Part shown: positions 46,175-56,322 of the stretch, piece by piece | Position numbering within the stretch: position 1 is the stretch's first letter | Layout: every line of letters starts with the position of its first letter | NCBI RefSeq assembly: GCF_013185185.1 | Contig: NZ_JAAZWE010000002.1 | Location: 496,001-560,000, forward strand | Direction: 5' to 3' | From: Saccharibacillus endophyticus | GTDB taxonomy: Bacteria > Bacillota > Bacilli > Paenibacillales > Paenibacillaceae | DNA: 64,000 nucleotides | Program-made: the position numbers and the translations under genes | Notes under the pieces: generated by a model | The model's database searches: none | Told to the model about the DNA's origin: nothing | Seen by the model: the letters and a program-made list of their open reading frames with translations, nothing else

Positions 46175-47620
46175 TTACTGAATATCCTTATCGTACTGCA
46201 AATAGACAACCTGCGTTTGCAAATACTCGTTCAGTCCGTGCTTGCCGTCCGCGCCGCCGATGCCCGATTTGCGCCAGCCGGCATGGAAGCCCTGCATCGC
46301 CTCGAAGTTCTCGCGGTTGATGTAGGTTTCTCCGTATTTCAGACGCTTCACGACTTTCATCGCTACATTGAGATTTTGCGTATACAGCGACGATGTCAAG
46401 CCGAATTCGCTATCGTTGGCAAGCTCGATCGCTTCGTCCAACGTTTTGAACGAGACGATCGGAATGACCGGGCCGAAAATTTCTTCCTGGATGATCTCCA
46501 TCTCGTTGCTTGCGTCCGCGATGACCGTCGGCTCGTAGAAGCTGCCTGCGCCCTCGACCTTTTTGCCGCCCAAAAGAACCTTCGCCCCTTGCTCGACTGC
46601 ACGGTCAACCTTGGCTTGTACGGAATCCTGAGCATCCTTATTGATCAACGGTCCCATATGAATATCCGAATCTTTCAACGGATCGCCGTATTTCACGGCT
46701 TTCATCGCTTCGACGAGACGGTTCGTGAATTCTTCCTTAATGTCTTCATGCACATAGACGCGCTCGGCACAGTTGCATACTTGCCCGGTGTTGATCACGC
46801 GCGAATCCACGACGGATTTGACTGCGATATCGAGATCGGCGTCTTTATGCACGATCGCGGGGGCTTTGCCGCCCAGTTCCAAGCTGACTTTGATGATATT
46901 TTCGGCCGCGGCCTCCATCACCTTCTGTCCGGCAGGCACGCTGCCCGTCAAGCTGACCATGCCGACTTTGGGGTTGCTGGCCAGCTCGTTGCCCACTTCG
47001 CCGCCGCGTCCGGTTACCAGATTGAATACGCCTTTCGGCAAACCGACTTCGTCGACGATTTTGGTAAAAGCGACCGCATTGTTCGGAGATTCTACGCTCG
47101 GCTTCACGACGATGGTATTGCCGGTAATCAGCGCCGGAGCCATTTTTCGGGCAATCAGGAAGAACGGGAAGTTCCAAGGGAGAATGCCCGTGGTAACGCC
47201 GATCGCTCTTTTGAAAACAAAGATATTTTCATTGTCGCGGTCGCTCTGGACGATCTCGCCTTCGTAACGCCGCGCCCACTCTGCCATGTAATCCATGTAA
47301 TCCGCTGTGAAATTGACTTCTACCGTCGACAGCTCCAGCGTCTTGCCCACTTCTTCGGAGATAAGGCGGGCAATCTCGTCCGACTGCTTGCGGATGCCGT
47401 CCGCGATCTTATGTAGATAGACGCCCCGCTCTACTGCCGGTGTTTCTTCCCAGGCGCTTTGTGCCGCTTCCGCCGCGTCGATCGCCCGGGCCACGTCCGC
47501 CTTCGTCGCTTTCGGTACTTGGGAAACCGTTTCGTCCGTCGACGGATTGGTCACATCCATCCATTCTCCGTTTTCCGCATCGGTAAATTGACCGTTAATG
47601 TACATCTGATGTTTTTGCAC
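46175..47620 (-). CDS. aldA: Lactaldehyde/glycolaldehyde dehydrogenase AldA
   Basis: A 481-residue NAD-dependent aldehyde dehydrogenase that closely resembles E. coli AldA, which oxidises L-lactaldehyde to L-lactate and glycolaldehyde to glycolate. It has ILPWNFPFFLIARKMAPAL, the active-site glutamate E248 in LELGGKAPA, the catalytic cysteine C282 in GQVCNCAERV, and the C-terminal INRENFEAMQGFHAGWRKSG. The gene is divergent from lutABC, which oxidises lactate further, so the two units form one catabolic route. A perfect cre site overlaps its promoter, so repression by CcpA in the presence of glucose is likely. The ATG at 47620 has a ribosome site GGAGG nearby. Confidence 0.92.
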   Translation of the reverse strand: MQKHQMYINGQFTDAENGEWMDVTNPSTDETVSQVPKATKADVARAIDAAEAAQSAWEETPAVERGVYLHKIADGIRKQSDEIARLISEEVGKTLELSTVEVNFTADYMDYMAEWARRYEGEIVQSDRDNENIFVFKRAIGVTTGILPWNFPFFLIARKMAPALITGNTIVVKPSVESPNNAVAFTKIVDEVGLPKGVFNLVTGRGGEVGNELASNPKVGMVSLTGSVPAGQKVMEAAAENIIKVSLELGGKAPAIVHKDADLDIAVKSVVDSRVINTGQVCNCAERVYVHEDIKEEFTNRLVEAMKAVKYGDPLKDSDIHMGPLINKDAQDSVQAKVDRAVEQGAKVLLGGKKVEGAGSFYEPTVIADASNEMEIIQEEIFGPVIPIVSFKTLDEAIELANDSEFGLTSSLYTQNLNVAMKVVKRLKYGETYINRENFEAMQGFHAGWRKSGIGGADGKHGLNEYLQTQVVYLQYDKDIQ

Positions 47621-47667
47621 CGAACCTGCCTCCTCAGAAATGGGTTAAAGTTTGTTTCTTCTATTGT

Positions 47668-47697
47668 ATTGTAAACGTTATCAATTTTTATTGTCAA
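47668..47697 (-). promoter_or_regulatory. Promoter of aldA overlapped by a cre site
   Basis: TTGACA (47692-47697) and TACAAT (47668-47673) are separated by 18 bases on the minus strand. The sequence TGTAAACGTTATCA (47670-47683, plus strand) matches the CcpA consensus TGWAAnCGnTnWCA at every defined position and lies between the two hexamers. Confidence 0.75.
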
Positions 47698-47760
47698 CAT
47701 TTTAGTTCTTTTTATCTGTGGTTTTGTGATGTTTTTTATTTTATTTTTCTGTTTTTATGG

Positions 47761-47789
47761 TTTTCAATGGAACAATCGCGGAGTACAAT
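47761..47789 (+). promoter_or_regulatory. Promoter of lutABC
   Basis: TTTTCA (47761-47766) and TACAAT (47784-47789) are 17 bases apart, about 25 bases before the lutA start. No LutR-type operator was recognised. Confidence 0.5.
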
Positions 47790-47813
47790 AGAGGAGAAAC
47801 GGAGGGATCGCGA

Positions 47814-48578
47814 ATGAAAGTCAGCATCTTCTCGACCTGCCTGGTTGACCTCATGTTCCCCGGCGTCGGCAAAGACATGGTCGAAGTTCTGGAACGTCTC
47901 GGCTGCGAAACGGATTTTCCCGCGTCTCAAGTGTGCTGCGGGCAGCCGACCTACAATAGCGGTTATTTGGAAGAATCCAAGCAAGCCATGATCAATATGA
48001 TGAACGCTTTTGAACATTCCGATTACGTCGTCGGTCCGTCCGGATCTTGCGTCGCGATGTTCCACGAGTACCCGCATATTTTCAAAGGCGATCCGGATTG
48101 GGAAATGAAAGCGATTGCTTTAAAAGAAAAGTCATTCGAATTCACTCAATTTATCGTTCGGGTACTCGGCATTACCGATGTCGGCGCACGTCTTGAAGGC
48201 AGCGCGACGTACCACCGTTCCTGCCATATGACGCGATTGCTGGGCGAAGCCGAGACTCCTTTTATGCTGCTCGAAAAAGTGGACGGGCTTCAGCTTGAAC
48301 CGTTGAAGAACGCCGACAACTGCTGCGGCTTCGGCGGAACCTTTTCCGTCAAAATGCCTGAGATTTCCGAACAAATGGTGGATGAAAAAAGCGCCTGCGT
48401 CGCGGACACGGGAGCGGAGTATCTGATCAGCGCGGACATGGGCTGCCTGATGAATATCGGCGGGCGGATGTCTCGAACCGGCAAAGAGATCCAAGTTATG
48501 CATATCGCAGAAGTGCTGAATCGCATTCCGGCCGAACCGGAACGTCGAGGTGCCTTGGAAGGAGGCGCTTTCGCATGA
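47814..48578 (+). CDS. lutA: Lactate utilization protein LutA (cysteine-rich CCG-domain subunit)
   Basis: A 254-residue subunit of the L-lactate oxidation complex LutABC. It contains two CCG domains of the type found in succinate- and glycolate-oxidising systems: [11 protein letters not shown] (near residue 42) and [12 protein letters not shown] (near residue 170), which bind a non-cubane cluster in related proteins. The ATG at 47814 follows CGGAGG. It is the first gene of a three-gene operon with ATGA overlaps. With LutB and LutC it converts L-lactate to pyruvate in the cytoplasm. Confidence 0.95.
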   Translation: MKVSIFSTCLVDLMFPGVGKDMVEVLERLGCETDFPASQVCCGQPTYNSGYLEESKQAMINMMNAFEHSDYVVGPSGSCVAMFHEYPHIFKGDPDWEMKAIALKEKSFEFTQFIVRVLGITDVGARLEGSATYHRSCHMTRLLGEAETPFMLLEKVDGLQLEPLKNADNCCGFGGTFSVKMPEISEQMVDEKSACVADTGAEYLISADMGCLMNIGGRMSRTGKEIQVMHIAEVLNRIPAEPERRGALEGGAFA

Positions 48579-50155
48579 GTTTAAAAACGGACGATCGGAA
48601 ATTCGATGCGCGCACGGCGGCCGGAATCGAAGACGCGTTTATGCGCGGCGCGGTCGGTTCGGCGCAGGATAGCCTTAAGACGCGAAGACTGACTGCGGCG
48701 ACGGCGCTCGGGGATTGGGAGCAATGGCGCGAGTTGGGTCAACAGATCCGGCAGCATACGTTGGAGAACCTGGACTATTATTTGGGACAAATGGCGGACA
48801 ACGTGGAGCGGCGAGGCGGACATGTCTTTTTCGCGCGGACCAAAGAAGAAGCAAGTGCCTACATCCGAGACGTCGTTCAGAGTAAAAACGCGCGCAAAGT
48901 GGTCAAGTCGAAATCGATGGTTACCGAAGAAATCGAAATGAATCACGTTCTGATGGAAGCGGGCTGCGAAGTGATCGAAAGCGATCTGGGCGAGTATATT
49001 TTGCAGGAAGACGATTGGGACCCGCCTTCGCATATCGTCGCGCCCGCCCTGCATAAAAACCGCAAGCAGATTCGCGACGTGTTCGCCTCCAAGCTGAGTT
49101 ATGCCGGAGACGAGACGCCGGAGCATCTGGCCCGGTTCGCGCGGGACATCTTGCGGGAAAAGTTTCTCGAAGCGGAGATCGGCATCACGGGCTGCAATTT
49201 CGCGGTGGCCAATCTGGGCGCGATCAATCTGGTCACGAACGAAGGCAACGGGGACCTGACCGCGGCTCTGCCGAAAACCCATATCGCAGTCATGGGCATG
49301 GAACGGATCGTGCCCACGCTGGAAGAGATGGAAGTGCTGGATAATCTGCTGTGCCGAAGCGCGGTCGGGCAGAAGTTGACCAGTTATATCACGGTTATGG
49401 GTCCGCGCGAACCCGGCGAAGTCGACGGTCCCGAGGAGTTCCATCTGGTCGTCGTCGACAATGGCAGATCCGAGATTTTGGCGAGCGAATTTCATGAAGC
49501 GCTGCAATGTATCCGCTGCGGTGCCTGCCTGAACGTATGTCCGGTCTATCGGCATATCGGCGGACATGCCTACGGTTCGATCTATCCCGGTCCGATCGGC
49601 GCGGTCATCACCCCGCTATTGGGCGGTTATGACGACTACAAGGAACTTCCGTATGCCTCCAGCTTATGCGGCGCTTGTACGGATGTATGCCCGGTCAAAA
49701 TTCCGCTGCATGAGCAGCTTGTCATGCATAGGCAGAACATAGTCTCCCAAGGGCGGACAGGCGTCGCGGATCGGGTACAAATGAAAGCTGCCGGCAAACT
49801 CCTTTCTTCGCCGGGAATGTTCCGCGGTACGCTGCGCGTCGCGTATTCGATGACCCGTTTGCTCAGCCGGCATGGTCGCATCGTACGCGGTCCGGGTCCG
49901 ATCGAAGGCTGGATCGGGATACGCGATATGCCTCAGCCGGTAAAAAAACAGGATGGCTTCCGTTCATGGTACGAAAAGCGCGAACGTGTCGATCGTTCGG
50001 AAGTCTCGTCCATGACTGCCGCGGATATTCGCAAAAAAGCTCCGTCCGCGCACGGTGACTTCAACGCTGCCGTTTTGCCGGAAGCCGGCCCTGGACGCGA
50101 TACTTCGGTAGAGGAAGCGGCTTCACCGATCGGAAAAGAAGGGAGACGACCATGA
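48575..50155 (+). CDS. lutB: Lactate utilization iron-sulfur protein LutB
   Basis: A 526-residue iron-sulfur protein. The N-terminal part is the LUD domain (about 60-300) with [18 protein letters not shown], and two ferredoxin-type clusters follow: [14 protein letters not shown] (about 312) and [10 protein letters not shown] (about 362). The C-terminal 80 residues are long and probably linker or docking sequence. In B. subtilis the protein works with LutA and LutC in lactate oxidation and is needed for biofilm growth. Its start codon overlaps the lutA stop and its stop codon overlaps the lutC start (ATGA in both). Confidence 0.95.
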   Translation: MSLKTDDRKFDARTAAGIEDAFMRGAVGSAQDSLKTRRLTAATALGDWEQWRELGQQIRQHTLENLDYYLGQMADNVERRGGHVFFARTKEEASAYIRDVVQSKNARKVVKSKSMVTEEIEMNHVLMEAGCEVIESDLGEYILQEDDWDPPSHIVAPALHKNRKQIRDVFASKLSYAGDETPEHLARFARDILREKFLEAEIGITGCNFAVANLGAINLVTNEGNGDLTAALPKTHIAVMGMERIVPTLEEMEVLDNLLCRSAVGQKLTSYITVMGPREPGEVDGPEEFHLVVVDNGRSEILASEFHEALQCIRCGACLNVCPVYRHIGGHAYGSIYPGPIGAVITPLLGGYDDYKELPYASSLCGACTDVCPVKIPLHEQLVMHRQNIVSQGRTGVADRVQMKAAGKLLSSPGMFRGTLRVAYSMTRLLSRHGRIVRGPGPIEGWIGIRDMPQPVKKQDGFRSWYEKRERVDRSEVSSMTAADIRKKAPSAHGDFNAAVLPEAGPGRDTSVEEAASPIGKEGRRP

Positions 50156-50859
50156 GCCGGACCGAAAGCGAAAATAGAACTGCCGATACGTCTAACCGCA
50201 ACTCTTTTTTGAATCGGGTTGCCGAAAGCCTCGGACGTCCCCGCCGGACGGACGATGTAACGAGACCCGATTGGAAACATACCGTCCATCTGGATACGTT
50301 GGCCGATTCCGCACCGGAGCAGCTAGTCGAGGTGTTGAAAGAGCAATGCTTTTTCATTCACACCCAGGTCATCGAATCGACTCCCGAGCTGCTGCAAGCC
50401 ACGCTGGACGACTTGATCCGCAGTTATGGCGGCGGTCCGATCATTCGCTCCGGCGATCGGAGATTTTCCCGATACGGCTTATCTTTCCCGAATGATTTTG
50501 CCTGGTCGGCAGAAGCAGCACGCGAGGAAAATATCCGTCAAGCGGAAGCCGCCAATGTCGCGATCGTCTTCGCCGACCATGCGCTTGCCGAATCCGGAAC
50601 CGTCGTGCTGGAAAGTCGACCCGATCAGGGACGCGCGCTGCATTTCCTCCCGGCCCACTACATTGCGGTGATCGAGCGTGATCGGATCGTGCCGCGTTCC
50701 ACCCAAGCGATGGCCGAACTGAACCGTCGATACGAGAACGGCGAAACGCTCGGCTCCTGCCTCAACCTGATCTCCGGCCCTTCCAACTCGGCAGATATCG
50801 AGATGCAGCTTGTCGTAGGCGTTCACGGCCCGTTAAAGGCGACATACGTATTGATTTGA
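50152..50859 (+). CDS. lutC: Lactate utilization protein LutC
   Basis: A 235-residue LUD-domain protein (DUF162). It has [18 protein letters not shown], the acidic motif in [16 protein letters not shown], and the C-terminal [21 protein letters not shown]. This is the smallest subunit of the lactate oxidation complex. Its first 20 residues are charged and variable. The ATG overlaps the lutB stop. The unit ends with the strong terminator at 50897-50948. Confidence 0.95.
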   Translation: MSRTESENRTADTSNRNSFLNRVAESLGRPRRTDDVTRPDWKHTVHLDTLADSAPEQLVEVLKEQCFFIHTQVIESTPELLQATLDDLIRSYGGGPIIRSGDRRFSRYGLSFPNDFAWSAEAAREENIRQAEAANVAIVFADHALAESGTVVLESRPDQGRALHFLPAHYIAVIERDRIVPRSTQAMAELNRRYENGETLGSCLNLISGPSNSADIEMQLVVGVHGPLKATYVLI

Positions 50860-50896
50860 AGCGGGCTAATCGAAAAATGTAGTTAACAAAGCCTAT

Positions 50897-50948
50897 AAAA
50901 AAAGAATGTCCCGCGTCGGCTTCCGACTGTCGGGACACTCTTTTTTTC
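50897..50948. terminator. Bidirectional terminator between lutC and ispH
   Basis: A perfect stem AAAGAATGTCCCG/CGGGACACTCTTT-type pairing is flanked by A and T runs on both sides, serving the convergent units. Confidence 0.9.
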
Positions 50949-50950
50949 TG

Positions 50951-51916
50951 TTATTCGGCTTGTGCTTGGACTTTCTTTTTCTCGCGCACCGGCGGCAGAA
51001 GCTTTTTCATATCGACCGTACGCTTGATTTCCCACGTGGACGGATCGCTTTCTTCGAATTGTTCCAGATAGGTGATAACTTCCTTCGTGATCGGCGTCGG
51101 CGTCGATGCTCCAGCCGTCACCGCAACTTTGGAAATCCCCATCAGCCATTCCTGCTTGATCTCGCTCACGTCGGATACGCGGTAAGCGGTCGTGCCCGCT
51201 ATTTCCTCCGACACCTGCGCCAGGCGGTTGGAGTTATTGCTGCGCGGGTCGCCGACCACGATAACCAGATCGGCTTGGCCGGCCTGCTCGGCAACGGCTT
51301 CCTGACGTACCTGCGTCGCCAAACAAATCTCGTTATGCACTTCGGCGCCCGGATAACGTTCCAGCAGCATCTTCATGATATTTTTGATATCCCACTGGCT
51401 CATCGTCGTCTGATTGGTGATAATGATCTTGCCGGCAGGGACGTCAAGCAGCTCGATCTCTTCTTCTTTTTCGATCAGATGCACTTTATCCGGAGCGATG
51501 CCGATGGCGCCTTCCGGCTCGGGGTGATTCTTTTTCCCAATATAAATGATCTCGTACCCTTCGCCCGCTTTTTCGCGGATCAGGTCATGCGTTTTGGTCA
51601 CGTCCGGACATGTGGCATCGACCGTCGTCAGGCCGCGTTCCCGGGCGCGCTTGCGTACTTCCGGCGATACCCCGTGCGCGGTGAAAATGACCGTGCCTTT
51701 GTCCACCTGCTCCAAAATCTCCAACCGGTTAGGTCCGTCAAGGGTCACGATTCCTTCGTCCTCGAACGATTGGGTGACATGCGCGTTATGCACGATCATC
51801 CCGAGTATATAAATAGGCCGCGGCAGATCGAGGTTTTTGGCCGCTTGTCTGGCGAGCACCATCGCGTCGACTACTCCGTAACAGTAACCGCGGGGCGCGA
51901 TACGTAGAACTTCCAT
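50951..51916 (-). CDS. ispH: 4-hydroxy-3-methylbut-2-enyl diphosphate reductase IspH
   Basis: The last enzyme of the non-mevalonate isoprenoid pathway, reducing HMBPP to IPP and DMAPP with a 4Fe-4S cluster. The three ligand cysteines are C12 (RGYCYG), C103 (DATCP) and C198 (EICLATQ). The substrate-binding histidines are in VHNAHV (H43) and TAHGVS (H81). The C-terminal 25 residues are lysine-rich and not part of the core. The ATG at 51916 has an AGGTGC-type upstream site. It stands alone between two terminators. Confidence 0.96.
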   Translation of the reverse strand: MEVLRIAPRGYCYGVVDAMVLARQAAKNLDLPRPIYILGMIVHNAHVTQSFEDEGIVTLDGPNRLEILEQVDKGTVIFTAHGVSPEVRKRARERGLTTVDATCPDVTKTHDLIREKAGEGYEIIYIGKKNHPEPEGAIGIAPDKVHLIEKEEEIELLDVPAGKIIITNQTTMSQWDIKNIMKMLLERYPGAEVHNEICLATQVRQEAVAEQAGQADLVIVVGDPRSNNSNRLAQVSEEIAGTTAYRVSDVSEIKQEWLMGISKVAVTAGASTPTPITKEVITYLEQFEESDPSTWEIKRTVDMKKLLPPVREKKKVQAQAE

Positions 51917-51996
51917 CTATTAGCACCTGCTTTCGGATTCATGGCTTAAGCGTGAACGATCACGCATACCCCGATTATAACGTATTCGGAAGGCCG

Positions 51997-52047
51997 AAGA
52001 AAGGCGACCCCGCTCACGGCAATTTCTCCGTGGGCAAGATCGCCTGT
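51997..52047 (-). terminator. Terminator after the histidine kinase gene
   Basis: The stem AGGCGAT/GTCGCCT with an inner CCACGG/CCGTG helix precedes TTTCTTC on the minus strand. Confidence 0.65.
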
Positions 52048-52057
52048 TTTTATTGGA

Positions 52058-53626
52058 TTATTTAGCGTTACGCCGTGATTTTGCGTCTTCGGATTCCGGG
52101 TCGTTCTTTTCGATGTCGTCAGGTTCGACATCGATGACTTCCTCTTCGGAAGACGTCTCGGCAGCAGACGCAGCTTGGATTTCCGGGAATAACGCCGGAA
52201 GCCAAATAATGAAAGTGGTTCCTTCGCCTTTGACCGTCACGACTTCGACAGAGCCTTTGTGCTCGTCGATAATCCATTTCGCGATCGAGAGCCCCAATCC
52301 GGTTCCCGGCGTCTTGCCGCGCGATTCGTCCGCCCGATAGAAGCGTTCGAAGATATGCGGAACTTCGTCCTTGTCCATCCCGATTCCGCTATCTTTCACG
52401 CGAATCCCGACCTGTTGACGGTAAACCAGGATATCGAGCGACACTTGGCCCTCCGCCGTGTATTTGAACGCGTTTTCGATAAAAATAAACAACATCTGCT
52501 GCAAATAATCTTTATTTCCGACTACCGCGATCCCGTCGAGCGCGCTCAAGTCGCCCGGTGCCCACTCCGCCCGGTGAGGCAAAAATTGCGCGCGGCGCAC
52601 GACATCCTCGACCAGCGGCCCCAACTGAAGCAGTTCTTTCTGCATCGTTTGCCCCGCATCCGCGCGCGCCAACGACAGCATATCTCCGATCAAACGGCTC
52701 ATTCGCTCGGATTCGTCCGCGATATCGCCGATCGCCTCGACCGACATCTGCTTCAAATCCTCTTCGCTGAGACCCGAAGGCGCGCTCTGCATGGTCCAAA
52801 TCTTTTTCAGCAAATCGGTATTGCCCCGTATGGTCGTCAGCGGCGTACGCAGCTCATGCGAAGCATCCGACACGAAACGCCGCTGCGTGCGGTACGACTC
52901 CTCCAGATCTTTGTAAAAGTGTTCCGTGCGCCCCAGCATCCGATTGACCGTGCTGATCAACTGCCCGACCTCGTCCTGCGGGCCGGTATAATCGATTCGC
53001 ACGCTGAGATCGCTGCTCGTCTGGACGGCATTGGCCGCCTCGATCACTTTGCCTATGGGCGCCATGGATTTACGGGCCAGGAACAGACCCAGCGTGAAAG
53101 CAAGGATCAACGTGGAAAGCGATCCCAAGACGAGGATGAACCGCAGATCGGACAGCAGGTTCTCCGCTTCCTCCGTGCTGGCTGCAATCTGGAGCAGAAC
53201 GGGAGAGCCTGTCGCTTTCGTTTGCAGAACCTGCTGATACATCAGAAACGGCCTGCCGTCTTTATAAACGCGGCTAAAATCAGGGGTAACGTTGCCGAAC
53301 TCCGGAATATCGAATTTGAACGTGTTGCTGACGAAAGCCATGTTGGTCGATTGCTTCAATGTGCCCGTATCGTAATAATACATCTGCACATACAGCCGGC
53401 TGTCGATCGTTTTCAACAAATTTTCAATATTGATATCGGAAGTGACCATGCCGTTTTGCTCCACGATACTTTGCCGAATTTGCTCCCGAATCCGGCTTTG
53501 CCAGGTATCGTACGTATTTTGGTAGGTATTGTAGTATACGAATGTATAAATGATCGCGCTGAACATCAGCAGCGTCAGCGCGAGAATGCCCGAATACCAA
53601 GCGGTCAGGCGTAAACGAATGGACAT
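52058..53626 (-). CDS. Two-component sensor histidine kinase
   Basis: A 522-residue membrane kinase. Two transmembrane segments (about 9-31 and 162-184) flank an extracytoplasmic sensor of about 130 residues. A HAMP domain follows (about 185-240), then HisKA with FVSDASHELRTPLTTIRG (phosphorylated His257), and HATPase with KDSGIGMDKDEVPHIFERF and GTGLGLSIAKWI. A charged acidic tail of about 45 residues ends it. The kinase resembles those that partner OmpR-type regulators and lies directly behind that regulator gene (53646). Its neighbour htrA suggests that secretion or heat stress is the signal, as for CssS; that is inference. Confidence 0.92.
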   Translation of the reverse strand: MSIRLRLTAWYSGILALTLLMFSAIIYTFVYYNTYQNTYDTWQSRIREQIRQSIVEQNGMVTSDINIENLLKTIDSRLYVQMYYYDTGTLKQSTNMAFVSNTFKFDIPEFGNVTPDFSRVYKDGRPFLMYQQVLQTKATGSPVLLQIAASTEEAENLLSDLRFILVLGSLSTLILAFTLGLFLARKSMAPIGKVIEAANAVQTSSDLSVRIDYTGPQDEVGQLISTVNRMLGRTEHFYKDLEESYRTQRRFVSDASHELRTPLTTIRGNTDLLKKIWTMQSAPSGLSEEDLKQMSVEAIGDIADESERMSRLIGDMLSLARADAGQTMQKELLQLGPLVEDVVRRAQFLPHRAEWAPGDLSALDGIAVVGNKDYLQQMLFIFIENAFKYTAEGQVSLDILVYRQQVGIRVKDSGIGMDKDEVPHIFERFYRADESRGKTPGTGLGLSIAKWIIDEHKGSVEVVTVKGEGTTFIIWLPALFPEIQAASAAETSSEEEVIDVEPDDIEKNDPESEDAKSRRNAK

Positions 53627-53645
53627 AACAGAGGGCTGCCCCCTT

Positions 53646-54338
53646 TTAGGAATCGCTTCTTAAGATGTAACCTGCACCGCGGATGGTCTGGATCAGGCGC
53701 TTGTGCTCGGCGCTTTCCGTTTTTTGCCGCAACATGGCGACGTAGACTTCCAATACGTTGGATTCGCCGCTGTAATCGTAACCCCAAATTTTATCCATGA
53801 TCAGGTCACGGGAAAGCACGCGTCTCGGATTGAGCATGAACAAGTGCAGCAGTTCGAATTCTTTGGCCGTCAATTCGATTCGCTTGTCTCCCCGGGTGAC
53901 TTCGCGCGAATCGACATTCATGACCAAATCTTCGAAGGTCAGGCGTTCTCCGTCGTCTTCGCGCACATTGTCCGTTTTGCGCCGAAGCAAAGCACGTACT
54001 CGCGCCAGCAATTCTTCCAAAGCAAAAGGCTTGACCAAATAATCGTCCGCGCCCAGGTCAAGACCTTTTACTCGGTTTTCCAGCTCGTCTTTGGCCGTCA
54101 GCATCAGTACCGGAACGGCACTGCCCGCCTCGCGCAATCGGCGCACGACTTCGAACCCGTCCACCTCCGGCATCATCACGTCAAGCACCAACAGATCGGG
54201 ATCGGTCGTTCGCATCAGCTTCAGCCCTTCCGCTCCGTTCGGCGCGGTGTGAACCTCGTAACCTTCGAAAGCCAACCCTCTTCTCAGCATGGAAATGATT
54301 TTCTCGTCGTCATCCACAACCAGTATATTCGATCGCAT
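53646..54338 (-). CDS. OmpR/PhoB-family response regulator
   Basis: A 230-residue response regulator. The receiver domain has DDD at 9-11, the phosphorylated D53 in LLVLDVMMPEVDG, and the T/K residues in MLTAKDE and YLVKPF. The C-terminal winged helix is of the OmpR type (ELTAKEFELLHLFMLNPRRV, then VYVAMLRQK and IRGAGYIL). It is followed 19 bases later by its kinase, so the pair is one operon. It lies 60 bases beyond the htrA terminator and is the probable regulator of that gene. Confidence 0.94.
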   Translation of the reverse strand: MRSNILVVDDDEKIISMLRRGLAFEGYEVHTAPNGAEGLKLMRTTDPDLLVLDVMMPEVDGFEVVRRLREAGSAVPVLMLTAKDELENRVKGLDLGADDYLVKPFALEELLARVRALLRRKTDNVREDDGERLTFEDLVMNVDSREVTRGDKRIELTAKEFELLHLFMLNPRRVLSRDLIMDKIWGYDYSGESNVLEVYVAMLRQKTESAEHKRLIQTIRGAGYILRSDS

Positions 54339-54392
54339 CTTGTACTTCGTTCCCCTCTACGTTCTTTTTTATTATTGTAGCACCCAAGCAGC

Positions 54393-54418
54393 AAAAACGG
54401 GAGGGTCGCCCCTCCCGC
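54393..54418 (-). terminator. Terminator after htrA
   Basis: A perfect eight-base stem CGGGAGGG/CCCTCCCG with a four-base loop is followed by five T on the minus strand. Confidence 0.9.
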
Positions 54419-54456
54419 ATTCCGCCAAGCTTATGGACTTTCGCCGTCGAACAACA

Positions 54457-56130
54457 TTATTGGCCGCCGAACGGGTTGGCGAATCCGTTCTCATTCTGGC
54501 TATTGTTGTTTTGGCTGTTATTGTTTTGCTGAGCCGCATTGGACTTTTCGTATTCGTTACGGTCGCCGATCGTCACTTTCACGTCGAGCTTTTGATTATT
54601 GCGGATTACGTTCAGAGTAGCCGAGTCGCCGACTTTCAGCGCCTGAATCGCGGTAATCAGATCCTGGCTGGTCGCATACGGAGTTCCGTTGACGCCCGTG
54701 ATGATGTCGTAGCTGCGCAGGTCGGCTTTATAAGCCGGCGAACCGTACAGCACTTCGCTGACGAGCGAACCCTCAGTCGTATCGACGCCCATTTGCTGCG
54801 CGATGCTTTCGGACATGGTCGTCAAGCTTGCGCCGATGAACGGAACGGCTTCCTTCGGAATTTCTTCGTTGTTTTTCAATTGTTCGACGACGCCTTTGAT
54901 CGTGTTCGAAGAAATCGCGAATCCGATCCCTTGCGCTTCCGTGCTTACCGCCGTGTTCATGCCGATGACTTCGCCGTTCAGGTTAAGCAGCGGGCCGCCG
55001 GAGTTGCCCGGGTTGATCGAAGCATCCGTTTGCAGCAGGTGTTTGTATTCCGTCGTTGCGCCCGTCGTTTCGTCGGCGATCGAAATTTCGCGTTCTTTCG
55101 CGCTGAGCACGCCCGCTGTTACGGTGTGTTCGAAACCTTCAGGGTTGCCGATCGCGACGACCCAGTTGCCGATCGCGGTCGCATCGGAGTCGCCCAGCGA
55201 GATCGCCGGGAAGTCGCTTCCGTCCGTGCTTTCGATCTTCAGAACGGCCAGGTCAAGATCGGCGCTATGACCGAGCAGTTTCGCTTCGTAAGGCTTGGTC
55301 GTACCGTCCAGCGTAACCTGGATGACGTCTCCGCCTTCAACCACGTGGTTATTCGTCAAAATGTAGCCTGCTTTATCGAAAATGAAGCCCGTTCCCAGAC
55401 CGAGCGGAGTCAGTTGACCCGAAGTGGACGAGTCGGAACTGCCGTTGCTCCCGTTTCCGTTATTGCTGTTGCCTTGGGAATCTCCATAGAAGTAGCGGAA
55501 GAACGGGTCGTTGTAATTGCCTTGAGTGCTCGACGAGCCGCCTTTGGACAGCGTCTCGATCTTGACGACCGACGGGCTGGCTTGATTTACGACGTCCGAG
55601 ATATCTTTGGACGAAGCGATCGTATAAGCCGCCGTAGACACGCCGCTGGAATTTGTCGCTGCCGCGGTAGTCGCGGTCGCGGCTTGAGTCGCCGCTGCCT
55701 CATCGCCGCCGAACCAGCCTGCATGTCCTGCCGTGAAGACCGATCCCGTAATGACGATTGCGCCAAGCGCGCCTGCCGCAAATGAAGTCACCATATTTTT
55801 GAACGAAGATTTCGGTTTTTGATTATAGTTCCAGTTCCCGTTCGGAGACGAACCGTTCGATCCGGTCGGTGCGCCGTAAGAGTCATAGTTGCGAACCGGA
55901 CTCGGCGGCGTCACTTCGACGTCCTGCACTTTTTTTGCCGATTCCGGATCGGAAGAACCTACCGATTGGAACGGACCGTAGGAGTAGTAGTACGAAGAGC
56001 CGTCCGGGTTGCTGCCCGATTGCTCGGAGGAGCCGGCATTCGATTGATTGCCGCGTTCATCGTTGTTGGCACCGCTGCTGCCTGCTGCGTTGTTGTCTTC
56101 GAAAGAGTTTCCGTATTTCTTTTCGTCCAT
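54457..56130 (-). CDS. htrA: Membrane-anchored serine protease HtrA (DegP family)
   Basis: A 557-residue trypsin-like protease that degrades misfolded proteins outside the membrane. The N-terminal 108 residues are low-complexity (N, G, S, D, Q). One transmembrane helix (about 115-138) follows, then a linker, the protease domain with the catalytic triad H262 (NNHVVEGG), D293 (DLAVLKI) and S377 (NPGNSGGPL), and a PDZ domain (about 430-530, YKADLRSYDIITGVNG). The asparagine-rich tail is short. The ATG at 56130 follows GAGGAGG. Its neighbour is a two-component system, as for HtrA-CssRS in B. subtilis. Confidence 0.94.
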   Translation of the reverse strand: MDEKKYGNSFEDNNAAGSSGANNDERGNQSNAGSSEQSGSNPDGSSYYYSYGPFQSVGSSDPESAKKVQDVEVTPPSPVRNYDSYGAPTGSNGSSPNGNWNYNQKPKSSFKNMVTSFAAGALGAIVITGSVFTAGHAGWFGGDEAAATQAATATTAAATNSSGVSTAAYTIASSKDISDVVNQASPSVVKIETLSKGGSSSTQGNYNDPFFRYFYGDSQGNSNNGNGSNGSSDSSTSGQLTPLGLGTGFIFDKAGYILTNNHVVEGGDVIQVTLDGTTKPYEAKLLGHSADLDLAVLKIESTDGSDFPAISLGDSDATAIGNWVVAIGNPEGFEHTVTAGVLSAKEREISIADETTGATTEYKHLLQTDASINPGNSGGPLLNLNGEVIGMNTAVSTEAQGIGFAISSNTIKGVVEQLKNNEEIPKEAVPFIGASLTTMSESIAQQMGVDTTEGSLVSEVLYGSPAYKADLRSYDIITGVNGTPYATSQDLITAIQALKVGDSATLNVIRNNQKLDVKVTIGDRNEYEKSNAAQQNNNSQNNNSQNENGFANPFGGQ

Positions 56131-56322
56131 GTCTATTTTCCTCCTCGCCTTCGGGCTATGCCGAATAACGTAAGTTTGTTGGGGCATTTCGTAAATCGTT
56201 GACGTGAATCCGACATCGCGTTGTTTGTTCGTTGTTTGCTTCTGTAGTTATTTTCGCCCAAGAACCTTAATTGAACATTAAAAGAGGCATAAAGATAGAT
56301 AAGAAAAGTTTGAATTCGCTTT

